Below, piece after piece: positions 34,609-45,800 of a stretch of DNA of 64,000 nucleotides; positions within the stretch are counted from its first letter, which is position 1; each line of letters starts with the position of its first letter. The notes beneath the pieces were generated by a model. That model was given only the letters and a program-made list of their open reading frames with translations, was not told the DNA's origin and did no database searches. Origin of the DNA: Pedobacter changchengzhani (GTDB lineage: Bacteria > Bacteroidota > Bacteroidia > Sphingobacteriales > Sphingobacteriaceae); NCBI RefSeq assembly GCF_004354365.1, contig NZ_SJCY01000006.1:1-64000 (forward strand), given 5' to 3'. Made by a program: the position numbers and the translations under genes.

Positions 34609-37600
34609 CTATTTCCAGATTTCTAATTTCGGAGGATTTTGACCTTCTTTTGAGGATATTGACAGTTCTCTTCCTTTATCCTCATCATCGCCCATTTGCC
34701 TAGTTTCTCTAATTAAAACAAAAGTAACTGAAGTATTCACATGTTTTTTAAGAATATCGGTTACGTCCAAAGTCTGATTTTCTTTTGTTTTAGTGAAAGC
34801 CAGTTCTCCTGCAACAAACGCTTTCGTACCAACGGCTTTCAATAAAGCTTCCTTTCCATCCAAAAGAGGTGCATTTAGCCAAGTAAGTTCATTTTCTTTC
34901 CAATTTGTATTCGGAATTGCATACACATGAATCCTAAAAGGTCTATCTAAAATACTTACAGATCCGTTTACGGTTAAGAAAGCACGCTTTGTATGGTCGA
35001 AATCTTTTCCGATAAATTGGATGTAACTAACCTCATTCTTTTCTGGTGAGCCAGCATTTAGCTGAACATTTAATGTTTTTTGGGTTCCGTAATTTTTGTT
35101 GATAAACTTATCTGCAATAACCGTAGCATCTGCGTTTGCACTAAGTGTAGTTTTGGTTAATTTCTTTGTTGGGATGGTAAGTAACGTTACACTTTGGTTT
35201 CCTAGAGTGATTTTCAATCTTCCATTCGCATCCAAAGTTGGCATTTCAGTAACCGATCCATATTCCGTCGGACTAACGGTTTCGGCACTAATTGGAGTAT
35301 TTACATCAATATTTAATGCTGATAAATCAATCGTTAGCTGATCTTTATATTCTCCACGTTGCACCAACCACATATAGTAATTGCCGGTTTGTTCATCAAA
35401 CGAAGTGATGGAATCGAAATTTTCATCAACAACGTTCGATTTCGTTTTAAAAAGTGGGCGTTCATTTTTGAAACCTTTTGCAAAAAGCCGAACAACTTCT
35501 CCGGTACGCTGAATTCCAGATATGTCGAAGTCCTTTTGTTTCGGATCAGGATTATATTTAGGATCAAAAAGTTTAATTTCTCTAACTTTTATTGGTCCAG
35601 CTTCGGCTGTTATAAATCTAATTTTCGAAGTTTTAACTGTACTTTTAAATAACATGTAAAGCTGCGCAAATTTATTTTCTTTTGCTGTGCCACCTTTTAT
35701 ATCAACCCAAGTTCCATTATCGTCATATTGTAGTTTAAAATTTCTAATACGGTCTGGCGCAGTGTAAACACCTCCATCACTACCCGTATATACAATTGCA
35801 CTACCGATGTTTTTACTTTGTTTTAAATTAATTTCTAGCCATTTTTCTTTTTCATTTCCGTCGGATGTCCACGCAGCGCTATCGGTTTTTACGCCATCGG
35901 TAATAAATTTACCGTTTGTTCCGTTAAAAGTAGTTACAGGCATATTGGCGGCTAAATTAACCATACCATCTTCTACAACGCGTTTTCCTTGCCACGTAAA
36001 ATGGTGACCAGATTTTACACCTTCGCTGTATGCATCAGAAGTGGTATTCGAAAATTTAAAGGCCCACATTCCATACGCTTGGTTAAGTGTATTATTGGTA
36101 TAAATTCCTGCCCATTCGGTAAATAAAGAAGGCGAATCCATCGTTTCTTCCTTATCGATTAAATATGAGTTCATCCATCGGCCAAGCTCGGTAAAAACAA
36201 TTGGTAAAGCTTTGTGGTCTGGATGGCTGTCTTCGATAATTTTTCTAATGTCGTTCACGCGATTTGTATAACCTCCGGCCGGAGAATTATATGAGTGAGT
36301 AGAAAAAATTTCAATTAAATCATCCTTTACTTTTTTGCCATGATAATCAGTTTTAATTGCTTGCATCACAGCTCTCCACCATTCGGGGTTATTGCCAGCG
36401 GTAACGGGGCCAACCATTTCGGCTTTTAAATTCTTATTGTATTTTAAATTTACATCGGCAATGGCACAATGAATGGCATCCGATACAATTTTCATTCCCG
36501 AAATCCATTGACTTAACGTCATTCCAGATAAACGGTGATTAGGCTCATTTTGCATGGCGAACATCGTTACATCGCCCGTTTTAGCGGCGTAGTAAGCCAA
36601 TGCATAAAAACGTTGCCATTGTTGCCATTTATTGCTCCAAGTATCATTAAAATCAATGTTGCCAATTTGAATTACTGGATCAATTTTAAGTCTTTTAAGC
36701 TCCGTTAGCGCATAATTAAAAACCATCGGATTGGTGCTGTTTTTTTCGGGTTGACTATAAATTGGTAATAAAGCATCCCATTTCAAATATTTGTTTGCTT
36801 CAGGGCTTTTCCTCAACTCGTTTTTTCGTTGGTCAAACTCAATTACCGAATTTAAGGTTTTATCAACTTCTACAGCAGTAACAGGCACATAAGTATTTAG
36901 AGTTGTCCAAATACGTAAGCTGTTTACACCAGAATATTCAATCCAGCCAGATGCGTTGCTGCCTGGCATATAATATCCTTGGTTATAACCCACATATTTC
37001 ATGGTTTTACCGATAACTTTTGAATCAACTTTTACATTAATTTGCTGGTCTTCAGTTCTAATTTCTTTCTTTGCTAAAAGGTCTGTATTTAAAACTGGAG
37101 CGACGTTTTTGGTTTCAGTACCCATCACCATAAATTCCATAATGCTTATCGGTTCACCATCATCGCAAACCATACGCACTCTAAACGTATTTAACGGAGA
37201 TGGAAACTTAAACTTTACTTCGTTCAACCTATTTTCATGCACTTCTGCATTAGGAATATCGGTCCAGTTGGCATCGTCCCAATATTGTATTTTAAAATTC
37301 TTTGCCGACCAAAACCCAGCTGCCTTACCCATTTCTGCAGGCAATTTTTCATTTTCGGGGATGCCAGTATAAATAATAATTTCGTTGATGTTGCAATAAT
37401 TTGGAAAACTGATCTCTAAAATATGTGGTGGTTTAACATCTGCCGACATCCATTTAGAATTTCTGTTTATAATGCCATCAACTGCATTCTTCGCTGGGAA
37501 TAATGGATTTTCAGAATTAGCAGTTACGTTTCCTCCTAAAGCTAAATTTTTATCTTGGGCAAATAATATATTGCTGCATAAAATTAGCGCAATTAAAAAT

Positions 37601-37611
37601 ATATTCTTCAT
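34609..37611 (-). CDS. Modular secreted glycosidase with two discoidin domains and a CBM96-like domain
   Basis: This 1000-residue exported protein is probably a polysaccharide-degrading enzyme. A signal peptide (1-18, ILFAQ) is followed by an F5/8 type C (CBM32-like) domain (about 20-165). A TIM-barrel region resembles clan GH-A, with the putative acid/base Glu in MFAMQNEPNH (about 355) and nucleophile Glu in IVFTELGRW (about 474). A second F5/8 type C domain lies at about 560-690. Last is a CBM96/DNRLRE-like beta domain (about 830-1000; ATVIADKFINKNYGTQKTLNVQ). I cannot assign the GH family or substrate. It shares the strand with the GH2 gene upstream, 26 bases apart. Confidence 0.78.
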   Translation of the reverse strand: MKNIFLIALILCSNILFAQDKNLALGGNVTANSENPLFPAKNAVDGIINRNSKWMSADVKPPHILEISFPNYCNINEIIIYTGIPENEKLPAEMGKAAGFWSAKNFKIQYWDDANWTDIPNAEVHENRLNEVKFKFPSPLNTFRVRMVCDDGEPISIMEFMVMGTETKNVAPVLNTDLLAKKEIRTEDQQINVKVDSKVIGKTMKYVGYNQGYYMPGSNASGWIEYSGVNSLRIWTTLNTYVPVTAVEVDKTLNSVIEFDQRKNELRKSPEANKYLKWDALLPIYSQPEKNSTNPMVFNYALTELKRLKIDPVIQIGNIDFNDTWSNKWQQWQRFYALAYYAAKTGDVTMFAMQNEPNHRLSGMTLSQWISGMKIVSDAIHCAIADVNLKYNKNLKAEMVGPVTAGNNPEWWRAVMQAIKTDYHGKKVKDDLIEIFSTHSYNSPAGGYTNRVNDIRKIIEDSHPDHKALPIVFTELGRWMNSYLIDKEETMDSPSLFTEWAGIYTNNTLNQAYGMWAFKFSNTTSDAYSEGVKSGHHFTWQGKRVVEDGMVNLAANMPVTTFNGTNGKFITDGVKTDSAAWTSDGNEKEKWLEINLKQSKNIGSAIVYTGSDGGVYTAPDRIRNFKLQYDDNGTWVDIKGGTAKENKFAQLYMLFKSTVKTSKIRFITAEAGPIKVREIKLFDPKYNPDPKQKDFDISGIQRTGEVVRLFAKGFKNERPLFKTKSNVVDENFDSITSFDEQTGNYYMWLVQRGEYKDQLTIDLSALNIDVNTPISAETVSPTEYGSVTEMPTLDANGRLKITLGNQSVTLLTIPTKKLTKTTLSANADATVIADKFINKNYGTQKTLNVQLNAGSPEKNEVSYIQFIGKDFDHTKRAFLTVNGSVSILDRPFRIHVYAIPNTNWKENELTWLNAPLLDGKEALLKAVGTKAFVAGELAFTKTKENQTLDVTDILKKHVNTSVTFVLIRETRQMGDDEDKGRELSISSKEGQNPPKLEIWK

Positions 37612-37637
37612 GTTAATTCTTTAAGTAGGTATTTCAA

Positions 37638-40226
37638 TTATAATTTCACTATTCTTAAACCATTTAAAATCGGCTCACCTTTAATTGGTGTAAAAACGAT
37701 ATCGATTGGCCCATTCGTATCTACAATATATTTTTTATTGATGGCAACGGCAAATCCACTTTCATTAGCGAGATCAAATTCCAGTTCTACTTGTTTTCCA
37801 TTAATGGATACGTTAAAAACTCTTTCTCCCCGCTTAATTTTATTCGGCTCGGCAAAGCAAAGTTCAACTTCATATCTTCCAGGCTTAACATCTAAACGGT
37901 AACCACTTAAATTATTTAAATAACTGTAATACAATGGGGTATCATTTGTATGGGTAATTAAAGATTTAATACTCAAATTTGAAGGATTGCCTTTAATGTA
38001 ACCATAACTGCCTTTAGTATAGGGTTGATCGTTAATCCAAATTTGCTCACTATCATCAAAATATTGTGTGTTGCTGCCCACGTTTATAGCCATATTGGTA
38101 AATCCATCATCAAACGTATTGTTAAAGATTTTATATTTTATTATCACTTGATCGGAATAATTTACACCGTTTAAATTCCCGCTTGCATGGATAACATTTT
38201 CACCGTTTTTTAATGCAACTTGCCAGCTTATTTTATTTACTTCATTGCCATTTTGGGCTGGATATTTCTTGCCATTTACCGTTAATACCACATTTTTTAA
38301 GTTCGAATACACATCAATTGTCGATGTTGCATTTGGTTTTCCACCACGAGATAACCAATCTCTTGTCGCGATATAAACCATCGGTTCGGGGTTCCAATTT
38401 GCTTTGTATAGGTAATAAACGTCTTTCTTAATTCTATCCCAAGTTACCATGCCCTTGTGGTTTAGGTGCGACATTGTGCCGCCAACATTGGGTTGAGAGA
38501 AATCGAATTGATTCCAGATTGCAGTGCCCGCTAAATAGGGGCGCTGTTTAATTTGTGCCAAATAAGATTCGTGAAAATAGCGTTGGTAAGCACCAGAAAA
38601 ATCAAGTCGTTGCGGTTTTTCGGCATTAATTTGTAAATCACTTTCGGCGCCGTATTCGCTCACGAATAAAATTTCATTTGGATTATCTTTATGTTTTTGA
38701 TCAAAAGTAGGGCCAAATTCTTCTACTTTACCACCGTACCAACCATTGTAAATATTCCACGAAGCAACCTGTGGTATCTGCGGAAGCTTAATTTTATCAT
38801 AATCGCCACTCATGTGCATCGCCATTGTACTATATCTGCTAGCATCTTCTTTTCTAACCGTGCTATCCATCGTAACGGCAAATTTATGCACTTGGTTAAG
38901 GTAAACTGTATCTTCTTGCACTTGGATACGCTCATTGCCCTGACTCCACAATAAAACCTCATTCATTGATCCCCATAGAATAATTGAGGGATGATTGTAA
39001 TGTTGTCTAATCATCTCTTTAGCCATATATTGCGCATTTGCAGTAAATTCTGGCGTTGGGTTCATGTTGTTAACTACCGGTATTTCCTCCCAAATAAGTA
39101 AACCCATTTGATCTGCTAAACGCAACACTTCGGGGTCTTGTGGGTAATGCGCCAACCGTAAAAAGTTGCAACCCATGTCTTTTATAATTTTCAAATCGCG
39201 GTAATGGTCCTCATTGGTTAATGCCGAACCTTTTCCTTTCAAATCTTGATGCCTATTGGTGCCTTTTAAAATATATTTTGCGCCATTCAATGAGAAGCCA
39301 GTATTCGCATCGAAACTAAACCACCTAAAACCTACTTTGTTGGACAATTGGTCGGTTACTTTTCCATTTACTAAAATTTGAGTAATTAAAGTGTATAAAT
39401 AGGGTGTTTCTGGACTCCAAAGTTTGGGATTACTAATTGTTGGCAACGTAACTGAGAAGGTTGAACTACTATTTCTTACTACTTCGGATGTGCTTTTCTG
39501 CTTGCCGACTACATTTCCATTGGCATCGTAAAGTGTATTTGCAATTTCAAAATCAGCATTTGCATTACTTTGATTTTGAACAGTACCCTTTACTTCTACC
39601 AAAGCCATATCTTTATTAACCTTTGGCGTAGCAACAAAAAGGCCGGTACTGCCATGATCAGCGAAATTAAAATGAACCTGCTCGTTTGCAATTAACCAAA
39701 CATCGCGATAAATACCACCATACATTGCATAGCCAACAGAAAGTGGCGGAATGGAAAAATCGGCAGCATTGTTAACCTGCACGGCAATCACATTTTCCGA
39801 TCCATCAAACTTCACATATTTACTGATATCGAAATTAAAGGCCGTGTAACCACCTTTGTGCTGTCCTACAAAATTATTATTTACATATACATCTGTAACT
39901 TGGTTCGCGCCTTCAAAATAAATAAAAAGACGCTTATTTTTTAATGATTCATTAAGTACCAAGCTTTTTCTATACCAACTAATGCCACGCACATACGTTG
40001 CATCGTCATTAAAAGGATCGGTAGCATTCCACGTATGAGGTAAATCTACTCTCTTCCAATATTTATCATTTGCCGTAATTGTACTTGCAAACTCCAATCC
40101 CTTTGGACTGAATTTCCAATTGTCGTTTAGCGAAAATTGAGTTCGTACCGAAACTGTTTCTTGGGCATAAATATTGCTACAAGTAAAACTGATTGCTATG
40201 GAGAGCAGAAAGTGTTTGAACTTCAT
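37638..40226 (-). CDS. Glycoside hydrolase family 2 enzyme with malectin domain
   Basis: This is a beta-galactosidase/beta-glucuronidase-type exo-enzyme, exported (signal ends NIYAQ). The GH2 sugar-binding, Ig-like and TIM-barrel domains are in order. The acid/base Glu lies in LWGSMNEVLLW (about 420) and the nucleophile in FVSEYGAES (about 523). A C-terminal malectin-like domain (about 720-862; INVGSNTQYFDDSEQIWINDQPY and PGRYEVELCFAE) probably binds carbohydrate. I start it at 40226 so that the signal peptide is correct. It is first in the minus-strand pair of the locus and divergent from the esterase genes. Confidence 0.92.
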   Translation of the reverse strand: MKFKHFLLSIAISFTCSNIYAQETVSVRTQFSLNDNWKFSPKGLEFASTITANDKYWKRVDLPHTWNATDPFNDDATYVRGISWYRKSLVLNESLKNKRLFIYFEGANQVTDVYVNNNFVGQHKGGYTAFNFDISKYVKFDGSENVIAVQVNNAADFSIPPLSVGYAMYGGIYRDVWLIANEQVHFNFADHGSTGLFVATPKVNKDMALVEVKGTVQNQSNANADFEIANTLYDANGNVVGKQKSTSEVVRNSSSTFSVTLPTISNPKLWSPETPYLYTLITQILVNGKVTDQLSNKVGFRWFSFDANTGFSLNGAKYILKGTNRHQDLKGKGSALTNEDHYRDLKIIKDMGCNFLRLAHYPQDPEVLRLADQMGLLIWEEIPVVNNMNPTPEFTANAQYMAKEMIRQHYNHPSIILWGSMNEVLLWSQGNERIQVQEDTVYLNQVHKFAVTMDSTVRKEDASRYSTMAMHMSGDYDKIKLPQIPQVASWNIYNGWYGGKVEEFGPTFDQKHKDNPNEILFVSEYGAESDLQINAEKPQRLDFSGAYQRYFHESYLAQIKQRPYLAGTAIWNQFDFSQPNVGGTMSHLNHKGMVTWDRIKKDVYYLYKANWNPEPMVYIATRDWLSRGGKPNATSTIDVYSNLKNVVLTVNGKKYPAQNGNEVNKISWQVALKNGENVIHASGNLNGVNYSDQVIIKYKIFNNTFDDGFTNMAINVGSNTQYFDDSEQIWINDQPYTKGSYGYIKGNPSNLSIKSLITHTNDTPLYYSYLNNLSGYRLDVKPGRYEVELCFAEPNKIKRGERVFNVSINGKQVELEFDLANESGFAVAINKKYIVDTNGPIDIVFTPIKGEPILNGLRIVKL

Positions 40227-40452
40227 AATTTTGAGTGATATTTGATGTTGCAAAATACTTTTAAGGCACTACTTAAATACACGACAGATAAAGCATTTAT
40301 ACATTGCATTTGATTAGAATATCCATTACAAAGCTTTCTATGCGTTTTTATTAAAATTGCTGTTACATCTATCAAGTAAAAATGTTTCAATTGCCGTGTT
40401 TTAAACACTTAGATTTTTTTAATTTTAGTTATTGATTAATTGCCATAAGGAA

Positions 40453-41853
40453 ATGAGAATTCATAAATTTATTTACACAATTGTACTTTCAATTTGTATT
40501 GCCTTAAGTTGCGATGCGAAAATAGTGCTCCCCGGCATTTTTGCCGACCACATGGTTTTGCAACAACAAGCTGACGTTTGGATTTGGGGCACTGCAAAAA
40601 TTAGTGCTGCGGTTAGTTTAACAACATCGTGGAACGGAAAAACTTATACATTTAAAACCGACCAAAAGGGTATTTTTAAAACTAAGGTGAGCACGCCCAA
40701 AGCTGGCGGCCCTTTTAATATAGTGATTAACGATGGCGAAAAACTAACTTTAAACGATGTATTGATAGGGGAGGTTTGGGTTTGTTCAGGTCAATCCAAT
40801 ATGGAAATGGCTTTGCGTGGCAATTCTTCGCCAATATTAAATGCAGCACAAATAATTCTCAATGCTGATAATGATAAGTTAAGGTTATACAATGTTGCAA
40901 AAGCTGTAAGTTTAACACCGGTTGCCGATTCTAAAAGCGCGTGGTTGCCATCTAACTCCGAAAGTGCACGTAATTTTAGTGCTTTGGCATATCAATTTGG
41001 AGATATTCTACAAAAGAAATTAAAAGTTCCTGTTGGTATAATTGTTTCGTCGGTTGGAGGTACCATGATAGAGAGCTGGATGGACGCAGAAAGTTTGAAG
41101 CCTTTTCCAGAAGTAAAACTTCCGATGGGAGCGGATGCCGAAAAACCAACAGCAAAAATGCCAACAACTTTATATAACGGAATGATTGCGCCGATTGCTG
41201 GCTTAAATATTAAAGGTTTTGTATGGTTGCAAGGAGAATCGAACAGGCATGAGCCAGAATTATATGCCAAACTATTACCAGTATTGATTAAACAATGGCG
41301 ATCGGCTTGGGGCATGGGCGATTTACCATTTTATATTGTGCAGATTGCACCATTTGGCTCATCAGACGTGACCAGAAGTGGCACAAAAATTAGAGAAGCA
41401 CAATTAAATACAAGTAATGAGGTGGCCAATTCTGGTTTAATAGTGGCTATGGATGTGGGCATGGAAAACGATATTCATTACATGGATAAAACAACTTTGG
41501 CTTTGCGCACAGCGTATTGGGCATTGGGAAAAACTTATGATATTAAAGGCATAAACTTCCGCTCACCAGCCTACAAATCTATGAAAATAGAGGGCAATAA
41601 AGCGATTTTAACATTTGGAAATGGCAACTACCTCACTTCTTATCGTAAGCCAATTACGCAAATGGAAATTGCTGGCGAGGATCAAAAATTCTATCCTGCG
41701 CAAGCTGTAATTTTGGCAAATAAAATAACGGTAAGCAATGAAACTGTTAAAAACCCAGTAGCGGTACGTTATGCGTTTAAAGATTGGGCAGTAGCCGAAA
41801 TCTTCAATAACGACGGTCTTCCGGCTTCATCTTTTAGAACAGACAATTGGTAA
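40453..41853 (+). CDS. Sialate O-acetylesterase family protein (SASA), copy 2
   Basis: This exported carbohydrate esterase is 466 residues long with a signal peptide ending near SCDAK. Motifs match copy 1: VCSGQSNMEMAL (catalytic Ser), SSVGGTMIESWM, VWLQGESN and the DVGMENDIHYMDK block with His (copy 1 has IHPSHK here, so the residues after the His differ). I use the ATG at 40453, preceded by TAAGGAAA; a TTG seven codons upstream is less likely. It begins the plus-strand arm of the carbohydrate locus and its stop lies within six bases of the next gene start. Confidence 0.9.
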   Translation: MRIHKFIYTIVLSICIALSCDAKIVLPGIFADHMVLQQQADVWIWGTAKISAAVSLTTSWNGKTYTFKTDQKGIFKTKVSTPKAGGPFNIVINDGEKLTLNDVLIGEVWVCSGQSNMEMALRGNSSPILNAAQIILNADNDKLRLYNVAKAVSLTPVADSKSAWLPSNSESARNFSALAYQFGDILQKKLKVPVGIIVSSVGGTMIESWMDAESLKPFPEVKLPMGADAEKPTAKMPTTLYNGMIAPIAGLNIKGFVWLQGESNRHEPELYAKLLPVLIKQWRSAWGMGDLPFYIVQIAPFGSSDVTRSGTKIREAQLNTSNEVANSGLIVAMDVGMENDIHYMDKTTLALRTAYWALGKTYDIKGINFRSPAYKSMKIEGNKAILTFGNGNYLTSYRKPITQMEIAGEDQKFYPAQAVILANKITVSNETVKNPVAVRYAFKDWAVAEIFNNDGLPASSFRTDNW

Positions 41854-41858
41854 AAATT

Positions 41859-42713
41859 ATGAAAAAATTTCTTTTCCTTATCCTACTCAACGCAAGTTTT
41901 CTTTACGGTTTTGCGCAACAAACACAAGTTATAAAACTATGGCCAAATGAAGTACCAGGCGAAACACAGCCTAAACATGCTGCTGAAGAATATTTAGCAA
42001 ATAAAAATGGCAATGTGCACCGAATTAGCAATATTACCGACCCATTATTGCAAGTTTTTAAACCAACCGTTAAGGCAAATGGTGCAGCAATTATTATCTG
42101 TCCGGGCGGTGGTAATAAATATTTAGCGCTTGATATAGAAGGTGAAGAAGTTGCGCATTATTTTGCCGATCGGGGTTACTTAACTTTGGTTTTACAATAT
42201 CGTGTACCTATGAAAACTTTAGGGTCTTTTCAAGATGTGCAGCGTGCCGTAAGATTGGTGCGAAGTATGGCTTCAAAACTTGAAATAGATTCAAATAAAA
42301 TTGGTGTGATGGGTTTTTCGGCGGGAGGTAATTTGGCTACGCGTGCCACAACAGGGTATAATAAAGTTTCGTACCCACATATAGATTTGGTGGATTCTGT
42401 GTCTTGTCGCCCAGATTTTTCCCTGCTAATTTACCCGGGTTCTATGAAAACGCAAACGGGCGCATTAATTCCAGAGGTGGTGCCTACTGAAAAAACACCA
42501 CCAGTTTTTATTTTTGCAGCGGCCGACGATCAATTTAAAGCGCCGTTCCCTTTGGGCCAAGCTTTGATAGATTTAAAACTGCCGTTCGAATTTCATGTAG
42601 TGCCAAAAGGTGGCCATGGTTATGGTTTAAGAAAAGGAAACCCTGCAGCAGAAGCATGGCCAAAACTAGCAGAGAGTTGGTTGGGTAACATATTGATAAC
42701 AAAATCTAATTAA
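41859..42713 (+). CDS. Secreted alpha/beta hydrolase, acetyl-xylan-esterase-like
   Basis: This 284-residue exported esterase has a signal peptide (MKKFLFLILLNASFLYGFAQ). The oxyanion segment is IIICPGGGNKYLALDIEGE, the nucleophile Ser is in GVMGFSAGGNLA, Asp in FAAADDQFKAP and His in PKGGHGYGL. It resembles BD-FAE/axe2-like endo-1,4-beta-xylanase-associated esterases. The ATG at 41859 is preferred to a TTG at 41847 that would overlap the upstream gene. With the SASA esterase it suggests an acetylated target glycan. Confidence 0.88.
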   Translation: MKKFLFLILLNASFLYGFAQQTQVIKLWPNEVPGETQPKHAAEEYLANKNGNVHRISNITDPLLQVFKPTVKANGAAIIICPGGGNKYLALDIEGEEVAHYFADRGYLTLVLQYRVPMKTLGSFQDVQRAVRLVRSMASKLEIDSNKIGVMGFSAGGNLATRATTGYNKVSYPHIDLVDSVSCRPDFSLLIYPGSMKTQTGALIPEVVPTEKTPPVFIFAAADDQFKAPFPLGQALIDLKLPFEFHVVPKGGHGYGLRKGNPAAEAWPKLAESWLGNILITKSN

Positions 42714-42802
42714 ACCCAGTCTTTATTAGTTTTAACTCACAAAATACTTAAATTGTAGGCTTTTGTTAATTAATCGCAATCTAAATTAAGATTGGCCTAT
42801 TT

Positions 42803-45800
42803 ATGAAACTTTTTCGTTATCAGTTTTTCTACTTTTTTATAGGATTACTATTGTTAAACTTTAATGTTTTTGCCCAACAAAATAAGTTGGCTTTTAAACA
42901 CTATAGCACAAACGATGGTTTATCTCAAAATACCGTTTTTTCTATCATTCAAGATCGGCAAGGGTTTCTTTGGGTCGGGACGGAAGATGGTTTAAATAAA
43001 TTCGATGGTTATGATTTTACGATTTATAAGCACGAAAATAATAATGAATATAGCTTAAATAGCAGTAAAATAAACGTTTTATTGGAAGATAAATTTGGCA
43101 CTATTTGGGTTGGTACTGCTAATGGATTAAATTTTTACGATAAAAGTAAAAATCGTTTTGTTCGGGTGCCGGTGGTTGGCGGTAAAAGTGGCGAATTAGA
43201 TTATTTTGTAACTTCATTATTAGAAGATTTTAAAGGTAATTTTTGGATTGGTACTTTAGGTGGTTTTAAGCTTTATGATAGAACCTCGAAAAGGCTAACC
43301 AATTTCTACAGCAACAATATTCAAAACCCTGCCGATTTAAATAAAGTTAGAACAATTTTCGAAGACACAGCACATCATTTATGGATTAGTATTGGCAACG
43401 ATTTGAGGCTTTTTGATCCCGTAAAGAAAACGTATTTAAGCCTACCACCTGCAATAGAAGCAAATTTGCAGTTGCGTAATGGATCCGTTAAAGTAATAAA
43501 ACAAGATAAAAGTGGTAACTATTATTTCGGTACCGATGGCGAAGGTTTATTTCGTTATAATGTTAACAACCAGCAATTTATAAATTATAGGTACGATCCT
43601 TTACAAAAAAATAGTATAGCTGGGAACGTAATTAGAGATTTGTTCTTTAAATCAGATCAAGAACTTTGGATTGGCACCAGAGATGGATTAAGTGTACTAC
43701 AAACCAATACCCAAACCGTTACCAATTATCAATATAATAAGTATGATGATAATTCCCTAAGTCATAATTCCATTCGGCATATTATGAGCGATAATGCTGG
43801 CAATTTTTGGTTGGGTACTTTTTCTGGCGGCTTGAATATGTATAGTCCACAAAACGTAAATTTTACCACGATAAGTGAGCAACTCGCAGATAATCCAGGC
43901 TTAAATTTTCCTGTTGTTGGCGCAGTTATAGCAACTAATGATGGGAAAATTTGGGTGGGAACAGAAGGTGGCGGTTTAAATTTTATCGATCGAAAAGCTG
44001 GTATTTACAAAAAAATTAATATTGCTGGCGGTAAACATAATATTATAAAATCTCTTTTTAAAGATGGCGAAAATACCATTTGGATAGGTACTTATGATGG
44101 TTTGGTGGCTTTAAATATTGCTACTGGCGCAACAAAAGAAATAAATTTAGTTCGAATTAGCAAAACCGCAAATCGACAAATTTTTGCGATTACCAGAAAC
44201 GAAAAAGGGTTGTGGGTGGGAACCGATGGACAAGGTTTGGTCTTGCTAGATAAAAATGGCGGCTCAACCAATTATGTGAAACAAAAAGGTAAATTAAGCG
44301 GTAATACCATTTTTAGTTTACTAAGCACCGCCAATAATGAATTGTGGATTGGTACCGAAAATGGATTAAATTTTTTATCCAATGCTGGTGATTTTAGGCA
44401 CTTTGAGTATGATGGCAATAACCCTTTTAGTATTAACAATAATGCGGTAAATGCAATTTTTAGGGATTCGAAAAACCGACTTTGGCTGGGTACTAAAGGT
44501 GGTGGTCTCAATATTTTGGATCAAAAAACCAACAAATTCTATTCAATCTCTGCAAAAAATGGATTATCTAACGATTTTATACATGCAATAACAGAAGATA
44601 AAGCTGGTAATATTTGGGTAAGCACCAACCGAGGTCTGTCGGAGGTTGCACTACAAAACTTTGCTTTTCCGCTATCGCCGAAAATGTATTCAGTAAAAAA
44701 TTATGCCATTTCAGACGGTTTGCAAGGCAATCAATTTTCAGCTAATGCTGTTGCAGTAACCAAAAACGGAGAAATAATTTTTGGAGGAATTAACGGGTTG
44801 ACAACTTTCTTTCCCTCCAAAATTATAAAAAACACCTATAAGCCAAAGGTTGTGCTTACCGAATTGTTAATCAAAAATAAAATTGTAAATCAATTAACCG
44901 AAGACTCACCACTTACAGAAACTATTGGAGAAACAAAGAAAATAACCTTGTCGAGCGATCAAGCTTTCTTTAGTTTAAAGTTTGCATCCTTAAACTTCAT
45001 CAACCCAAGCAAAAATAGCTATGCGTATAAATTAGAGGGGTTTGAAGATGATGATTGGCATTATGTAGATAATCAGCGGATTGCGACCTACACCAACTTA
45101 AACGCGGGAAAATACGTTTTCAAAGTAAAATCTGCCAACAATGATGGCGTATGGAATGAAACCCCAACAACATTAGAAATTGTGGTGTTGCCACCGTGGT
45201 TCGAAAGTTGGTGGGCGTATTTGGCTTATGCAATCGTTATCGTTGGCCTACTTTATCTCTATTATTCTTACTCTTTAAAAACAGCATCGCTGAAAAATGA
45301 GCTGGTTTTAGAATCTCGAATACGGGAAAATGACTTGGATTTATACCAACGGAAGCTTAACTTTTTTACCAATATATCTCACGAAATTAAAACGCCATTA
45401 ACACTTATTCTCTCTCCGCTAGAAAAATTGTTAGATAGCAATACAGGTAACAATAGAATGCAAAATCAGCTGATGCTGATGAAGCGAAATGGCGAGCATT
45501 TGGTGCGGTTAATTAATCAGTTGTTGGATTTTAGAAAATTTGAGAGTGGTAAAATGCTTCTTCAAGCCTCAGAGGGAAATATTGTACGCTTTGTAAGAGA
45601 AGTTGCTTTTGCTTTCGATTCGTACGCAACCCATTTAAAAATAAAATTGACGGCAAAATCTACTCAAAAAAGTGTGAGGCTTTGGTTTGATAGGGATAAG
45701 TTTGAAAAAATAACCTATAACTTGCTTTCAAATGCTTTAAAGTTTACTAAACCGGGTGGTGCGATTACCATTTATATTGAGGAAGATAAACTAGATAGTA

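Noticed and set aside
34306..34703. Two frames starting MTNYLKIV / MLGLASGG
   Set aside because: They are translations of the 140-bp repeat units, repeat their own sequence, and one overlaps the end of the glycosidase gene.
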